Positions 33,060 through 37,799 of a DNA stretch of 37,799 nucleotides are shown here, piece by piece (position 1 is the first letter of the stretch; each line of letters begins with the position of its first letter). Below the pieces are notes generated by a model. It ran no database searches and was not told the DNA's origin. It saw only the letters and a program-made list of their open reading frames with translations. Location of the stretch: the NCBI GenBank assembly GCA_032718475.1, contig JAUCBJ010008399.1, positions 1 through 37,799 of the forward strand, in the 5' to 3' direction. Source of the DNA: Nemertoderma westbladi. Taxonomy: Eukaryota > Xenacoelomorpha > Nemertodermatida > Nemertodermatidae. The translations under genes were made by a program, and so were the position numbers.

Positions 33060-33970
33060 TTAAGTTGTCTGTTTTCTGTTTGTCTGTCTATTGGTTTGTT
33101 TTTCTGTTTGCCAACAAATTATGGATATAAAAATGTACACCACCTAACTAAAATAATTGCTACATGGGTTTTCGTGGTCGCGGATTTCATTTCCGGGGTC
33201 AGTTTTCAAATTTGACGCAATCTAGTTTGTCTGTCTGTTTGTCCGTCTGTCGGACTGCCTGTCAAAACATAATTTGTGGTGTTATCTTTCCTGTTTGGAG
33301 GAGTCTATTATGCCTGTATATTTGTCTATCATGTCTATTTGTCTATATTTGTCGATCTGTCTGCCAAGAAAGACATACAGATAGACTTAAACAGACAGTC
33401 TAGGTTCATTAAATTATTAAAAATGACATGGGATATGAAATCAGCAATTAGGAAAACCCCCATATCAGAAATTATAGTAAAGTGATGTGTTTACTTACAT
33501 TTTATCTCTGAGACCGACAGTCAGTCAGTCAGACAGACAGGCGGACAGACAGACAGACAGACAGGCAGACAGACAGACAGACAGATAGACACACAGACAG
33601 TCCAGATGTTATCAAACATTAAAACATGTATTAGAAATGAAATCAGCGACCAGGAAAACCCCCATATCTGAAATTTTATTCAGGTGATATGCCTCCTTAT
33701 ATTTTGACTGACAGACAGACAGACATAAAAACAGACAAACAGACATTCTAGGTTCAGTCAAATATTAAAAAAATTTACATCTGAAATGGAATCAGCGACT
33801 AGGAAAACCCCCATATCATAAATTATTTGTGTGCTTACTTATTTATTGTCTGTGAGATTGACAGTCAGACAGACAGACAGACAGAATGACAGACAAACAG
33901 ACCGTCCAGATTTCATCAAACATTAAACAGATATCAGAAATGAATTCAGCAACTACGAAAACCCCTAAAT
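33060..33970. repeat. Foldback cluster of a (GACA)n/(GTCT)n-associated repeat
   Basis: Four plus-oriented copies (33432, 33632, 33782 and 33936) share GAAATGAAATCAGCGAC and GGAAAACCCC, each accompanied by a GACA tract. A fifth copy at about 33163-33202 is inverted and followed by TTTGTCTGTCTG tracts. The whole is a head-to-head arrangement of one repeat family with microsatellite tails. No ORF of note. Confidence 0.75.
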
Positions 33971-34247
33971 CGTAAATTTTGGTTCGCTGGAGTAGTTTAT
34001 TATATGTTTGCTTATTTTTGAAATTTCCCGCATTTTACATAAAATTAGCGGGAAGGTTTAAAAACTTAAAATGCGTTTTTCTCAGCATCTTATTTTTCGT
34101 AAAATTTAGAAATAAATATACCTTTTTCTCGAGAACGGCTTGATGGAATTGGCTGAAATTTTCGCAGCAGGTTTGTTGTGGTGGGACACAATTGTGGAAC
34201 CTCTAAAAACATATGTTTAAAACAATTATCAAATGTACTATACTACT
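33971..34247. other. AT-rich spacer
   Basis: Contains GAAATTTCCCGCATTTTAC and its near complement AAAATTAGCGGGAAGG, a weak inverted pair. Nothing else recognised. Confidence 0.4.
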
Positions 34248-34379
34248 AGGTCGAGCGAACTCGGACAGTGGAAATGAGATCCTTCCAGGCTTCCCGATTC
34301 TACTACTACTACAAGGTCGAGCGAACTCGGACAGTGGAAATGAGATCCTTCCAGGCTTCCCGATTCTCCATAGTTGTCG
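34248..34379. repeat. 66-bp tandem duplication at LINE 3' end
   Basis: Two copies starting AGGTCGAGCGAACTCGG (34248 and 34314), overlapping the end of the LINE ORF fragment on the minus strand. Confidence 0.92.
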
Positions 34380-34755
34380 CAATTTCGTTTCTCCCAAGTT
34401 CAGTATCCCTTTCAAGTTGATCTATATATGTTATGGCCGGTCGTCCACGACTACGTTTTCCATGAGTTGGTTGCCAGAGAAGTAGATCTGGTATGACCTC
34501 GTCTTTACTTCGCCTGCAGTGCCCACTGAATCTTAATCTGCGTTCACGGAGGGTGGTTGATACAGGTGGTATTGTACCATAAAGCTCGGCGTTTGTCATG
34601 TGTTGTCTCCAGCTGATGTTTAGGGCTGCCCTTAGTAGTCTTGTGTAGCAACCATCAGTTCGTTGTTCAAGTGATTTAGTCAGTGTCCAGGTCTCACCCC
34701 CGTATAAAAATAAACTTTCCACTGTGGCTCGAAAGAACTTAGTCTTCAATGTATT
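34309..34755 (-). pseudogene. 5'-truncated LINE, C-terminal ORF fragment (open frame)
   Basis: Reads FFRATVESLFLYGGETWTLT, then TRLLRAALNISWRQHMTN, RERRLRFSGHCRRSKDEVI, DLLLWQPTHGKRSRGRP and NREAWKDLI. This is the conserved segment after the RT domain in many LINEs (LLYGxETW, LRFxGHC, LLLWxP, RGRPxxTY). There is no RT core; it is truncated at its 5' end near 34755. It is intact over about 146 codons, so fairly young. Confidence 0.82.
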
Positions 34756-34986
34756 AAATGTTTATCAAATGTATTTCTAATATAAACTTCGAAAATGTGT
34801 CTTTCTTTGGTCTTTGGTGCAATTAAGTGACCCTCAAACATAGACACAAAAATATTTAAAATTTTTTTAGGTTCCAGGTGTGTCTCGATAGTTTCTCCGC
34901 CCTTCTGGAAATTTTCATGAAATTCCATATTGTAGAACCAGCGTAATGGGTACAAATGTGTTAATAGTAAAATGTATGGGGATAGC

Positions 34987-35008
34987 CTGGGGTACCATCT
35001 CCCCTTAA
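34987..35008 (-). repeat. Solitary inverted copy of the 26-bp repeat core
   Basis: The plus strand reads GGGGTACCATCTCCCCTTAA at 34989-35008, the exact complement of the 26-bp repeat core at 32707-32993. Confidence 0.9.
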
Positions 35009-35299
35009 AAGATAAATGTACGTATACGCATATAATGTACATAAAATAATTATACACAATCATCTTTAAGTATTAACCACAATACAGCTATTTTACACAA
35101 TAGGAGTATATTTAAAGTAAAGAGTATAGCAAAAATACCATTGTAGTATATTACAGTGTGTACAGTATAGGGCTATACTGTGACCCATCATCATCCCTGA
35201 TTATATTATTGGTTGGTTGTGGCTGCAGATGATTGGTTTGATAATGACAGATGTAAAGCCTTGAGTCGTCAATATCAGATAGTATATTCAGGTTTACCT
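35009..35299. other. AT-rich spacer with short hairpin
   Basis: ACAGTATA-GGGC-TATACTGT forms an 8-bp hairpin near 35163-35182. Nothing else recognised. Confidence 0.45.
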
Positions 35300-35420
35300 T
35301 TTTTCTGAGCCGTTATAGGAATTGTTAGAGCAACAGAGTTCCAACCCCGAGGTCACTAGTTCGATCCCACCTGGACGTCATTGCCGGGGAAATTATTATC
35401 ATCAATCACTAATGATTCAT
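35300..35420 (+). mobile_element. tRNA-derived SINE
   Basis: A-box-like TAGGAATTGTTAGAGC is followed ~35 bp later by B-box-like AGTTCGATCCC. A non-tRNA body begins at CACCTGGACG. Acceptor arms do not pair, so it is not a functional tRNA gene. Confidence 0.6.
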
Positions 35421-35562
35421 CTATTAATTATAGTTCTTTGGAGCCACAAGTACATTGAATATATATTTGCTACTCGTCTGACATTTCCGTTCTTGTGAAA
35501 AGTATCGTAGTCATATATATAGGTGCATTATGAATATATTTTCCTACAAACCATTTTTATTA

Positions 35563-35722
35563 TCTTCATGAGGCTGCTGAAGCACGAGATTGTGTACAGG
35601 CTGGTGATCATGGCAAACGCAGATAATCAAGCTTTGGGGGGACTAATGAGACACCTAATTGTTGTAGAGTCTGGTTGGAGTTGTGTTCACTGCATTGTAC
35701 TTGACACACTGAACATTCTTGT
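35563..35722 (-). pseudogene. Short decayed LINE fragment
   Basis: The minus strand reads HQPVHNLVLQQPHE, matching DQPVHNLVLWQPHG of the 18.4-kb fragment; the DNA aligns over ~160 bp with a central deletion. No open frame remains. Confidence 0.65.
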
Positions 35723-35876
35723 ATATGTCTAGAGATCTATATCCTCTAGAGATTTGGTATCCTCTTCAGTTCGAGCCCAGCATTATCTCCCGTCTATGAG
35801 TACTGGTTCTAGTATTGTGACGGGATTGAGCTGCCATAAATAATTGAACCTTGAGATTCCGGTGTATTTTTTCGAC

Positions 35877-36372
35877 TTCTAAATCATACAGAGCCTATTC
35901 AATGTTGCACTAAATCATACAGAGCCTATTCAATGTTGCACTAAATCATACACAGCCTATTCAATGTTGCACTAAATCATACACAGCCTATTCAATGTTG
36001 CACTAAATCATACACAGCCTATTCAATGTTGCACTAAATCATACACAGCCTATTCATACACAGCCTATTCAATGTTGCACTAAATCATACACAGCCTATT
36101 CAATGTTGCACTAAATCATACACAGCCTATTCAATGTTGCACTAAATCATACACAGCCTATTCAATGTTGCACTAAATCATACACAGCCTATTCAATGTT
36201 GCACTAAATCATACACAGCCTATTCAATGTTGCACTAAATCATACACAGCCTATTCAATGTTGCACTAAATCATACACAGCCTATTCTAATACACAGCCT
36301 ATTCTAATACACAGCCTATTCAACCTATTCAACCTATTCAACCTATAGACACAGCCTATTCAATGTTGCACT
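35877..36372. repeat. 31-bp tandem repeat, ~13 copies plus degenerate units
   Basis: The unit holds CTAAATCATACACAGCC and TATTCAATGTTGCA. The first units read CAGAGCC. The right end (36290-36350) decays into short ACACAGCCTATTC and AACCTATTC pieces. Unrelated in sequence to the 31-bp array of intron 4. Confidence 0.93.
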
Positions 36373-36559
36373 TTCTTTCCCCTTACGTATTCGAAGATCC
36401 CTAAGATACAAGTATCAGAGGATATCCACATGGATATCTTGCACGGCATCTTAGTGCTTAGTGCTTAGTGCTTATACTCATATGATCAGACGTTTCTTTA
36501 GGACAGTAGAAGTTAAGTTGAATTTGGGTATTTTTTTTCGAAATTTTGTAATTAGGAGG

Positions 36560-37110
36560 CTATTGAAAATTCCCGGCTCAAACAGACTACAGCGGCCAAG
36601 AATACAGTTAAGGCTGCATCTAGGTCCCTGAACAGCAGTACTCTGCTAATCTACAGGAACTAATAAACCAACACGTTAATGCCATCAATGATGCCGACGA
36701 CAGCAGTCAATCATCCCAGGCTTGGAAATCGATCAACTTGCTTACTGGGCGGAAAAGCCAACCAACCACCAAGGTTAAGGCAGAATCACCATCCGATCGC
36801 CTCAATGGTTGGAAGACCCACACAGTTAACTTCGACAAACCTCAAGAAATATCTAAATCTATGAGCATAATCTCTAAGGAGGTGTGCCTAAGAATGTGGA
36901 TGACTTGTTACTTTCCAGGATATGGAAGTCACATTGGATACACGTCGGAGACTTTAGGCTTGACTATTTAGAGCAGCAATAGTACCAGTACTCCTATATG
37001 GGTGTCCACTGTCAATGGTCCATGCCGGGGTCTAACTGCTGAGGACACCAAATCTCTGGATAAAATCGAGTTATATTGGTGTTGTAAGGGTCTAAGCCAC
37101 GATTCTAAGT
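36560..37110 (+). pseudogene. Decayed RT-element fragment
   Basis: Reads SQAWKSINLLTGRKSQPTTK, then SPSDRLNGWKTH, the linker that precedes the RT domain in endonuclease/RT-type LINEs (AWxxINxxTGRK, ERxNxWxxHF). Later, in another frame, VPVLLYGCPLS and LDKIELYW resemble the region after the RT. The RT core is deleted between them. Confidence 0.6.
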
Positions 37111-37218
37111 AAAACAAATTCCTTTTTATCATATGGCCATTTCGTGTATTAACACACGTCTTCAGTGATATAAATATATATTAAAATGTTTACATAATTT
37201 ACATATTAAAATAAGTAC

Positions 37219-37303
37219 GTACGAATTAAATAAAATGAAATAAAGTGAAATGAAAATTTTTTTTTTTTTCATTTCACTTTATTTCATTTTATTTAATTCG
37301 TAC
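37219..37303. repeat. Near-perfect inverted repeat, 38-bp arms, T9 centre
   Basis: The left arm starts GTACGAATTAAATAAAATG (37219-37256) and the right arm ends CATTTTATTTAATTCGTAC (37266-37303), separated by T's. An outer inverted pair, AAAATCGAGTTATATTGG (about 37060) and CCAATATAACTCGATTTT (about 37309), flanks it. It fits two poly(A)-ended element tails joined tail to tail. Confidence 0.9.
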
Positions 37304-37309
37304 TTCCTC

Positions 37310-37799
37310 CCAATATAACTCGATTTTAGTATGTATTCGCCGCGAACGACATCTTTCAAACTCGCTTCATATTTAAATCTCTGGATGGCACTTTCACAAG
37401 AATTATTGTTTAATCACCACCTCCTAGTATACAATACAATGCGATAGATCATGTAAATAATGTGTGTAATAGCATAGACAATGTCTGTACTGTAGCACAA
37501 TTTAAAATATAAAAAGCCGGCACCGACCCACAGTCAACAGTTTTGAAATAATAATACACGGTAACAAATAAATTAACCATTAATATTTCAAAGCGCAAAA
37601 GCGTTAAACAAAACTAATATATACTTATACAAGAATGTTATGCCGGATTCATAGTGTCAAGTCAACTCATTTCCAACTATTGGTCCACCAAGCTTGAGAT
37701 TTGAACAATGCCGCTGCTTCGACAATGCTTTCGCCAAGAGGGCCAGCCTGTGCACAATCATGTGAATTGCTATAAGGGGTAATGGAAAACTACCATTAC
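37310..37799. other. Window end, possible minus-strand element 3' piece
   Basis: The first ~20 bp on the minus strand encode KIELYWEEVRIK before a stop, the mirror of the plus-strand KIELYW at 37.06 kb. The remaining ~450 bp are AT-rich without a recognisable gene. Confidence 0.4.

Noticed and set aside
34746-35063. 105-codon minus-strand ORF as a gene
   Set aside because: It crosses the 26-bp repeat relic and AT-rich DNA and has no recognisable domain.
37219-37303. microRNA precursor
   Set aside because: Long near-perfect arms made of A-rich tail sequence meeting at a T run fit a tail-to-tail element junction better than a pre-miRNA.

Overview
The window comes from a eukaryotic (metazoan) genome, most likely a marine invertebrate. 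The support is spliced exons with GT-AG introns, LINE-type retrotransposons, tRNA-derived SINE pieces, MITE-like elements and about 16 kb (roughly 40%) of tandem repeats. I cannot name the species. There is no bacterial-style gene organisation.

The one host gene I can support is a minus-strand, eight-exon gene (30556 down to 12124) for an SLC22-type organic ion transporter of the major facilitator superfamily. The ORFs for exons 1, 4, 6, 7 and 8 are easy to see. Exons 2 (29408-29567), 3 (22466-22620) and 5 (18785-18925) were found by reading the reverse strand for splice sites and family motifs. The joined frame is 567 codons plus stop, with all seven junctions in phase. It has a glycosylated, Cys-containing first extracellular loop, the motif IADYFGRLP, an ESARW motif (usually ESPRW) and a YPTVVRS motif.

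Layout: 1-2983 is AT-rich DNA without a recognisable gene, holding one 288-bp tandem duplication. 2984-7670 is a plus-strand LINE (element 1) split by a minus-strand LINE (element 2, 4133-6915) with a 6-bp TCTATA target duplication. 8033-11717 is a 37-bp satellite of about 100 copies with a 1005-bp higher-order repeat. 11718-12123 is the 3' flank of the transporter gene, with a candidate poly(A) signal and G-runs. 12124-30556 is the transporter gene. Its introns carry their own minisatellites: 21 bp x ~306 in intron 2, 40 bp x 12 in intron 3, 31 bp x ~53 in intron 4, and 53 bp x ~54 plus a ~100-bp stem-loop repeat in intron 6. 30780-31480 is a decayed retroelement 3' end. 32001-37799 holds small arrays, (GACA)n foldback repeats, LINE and SINE fragments and a tail-to-tail inverted repeat.

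The very long ORFs over 22.6-29.3 kb are artefacts of a stop-free 21-bp repeat inside intron 2. The least explained structure is the stem-loop array at 17.14-17.75 kb: a conserved hairpin resembling the histone 3' stem-loop alternates with segments that differ in sequence yet each appear able to fold into a hairpin.
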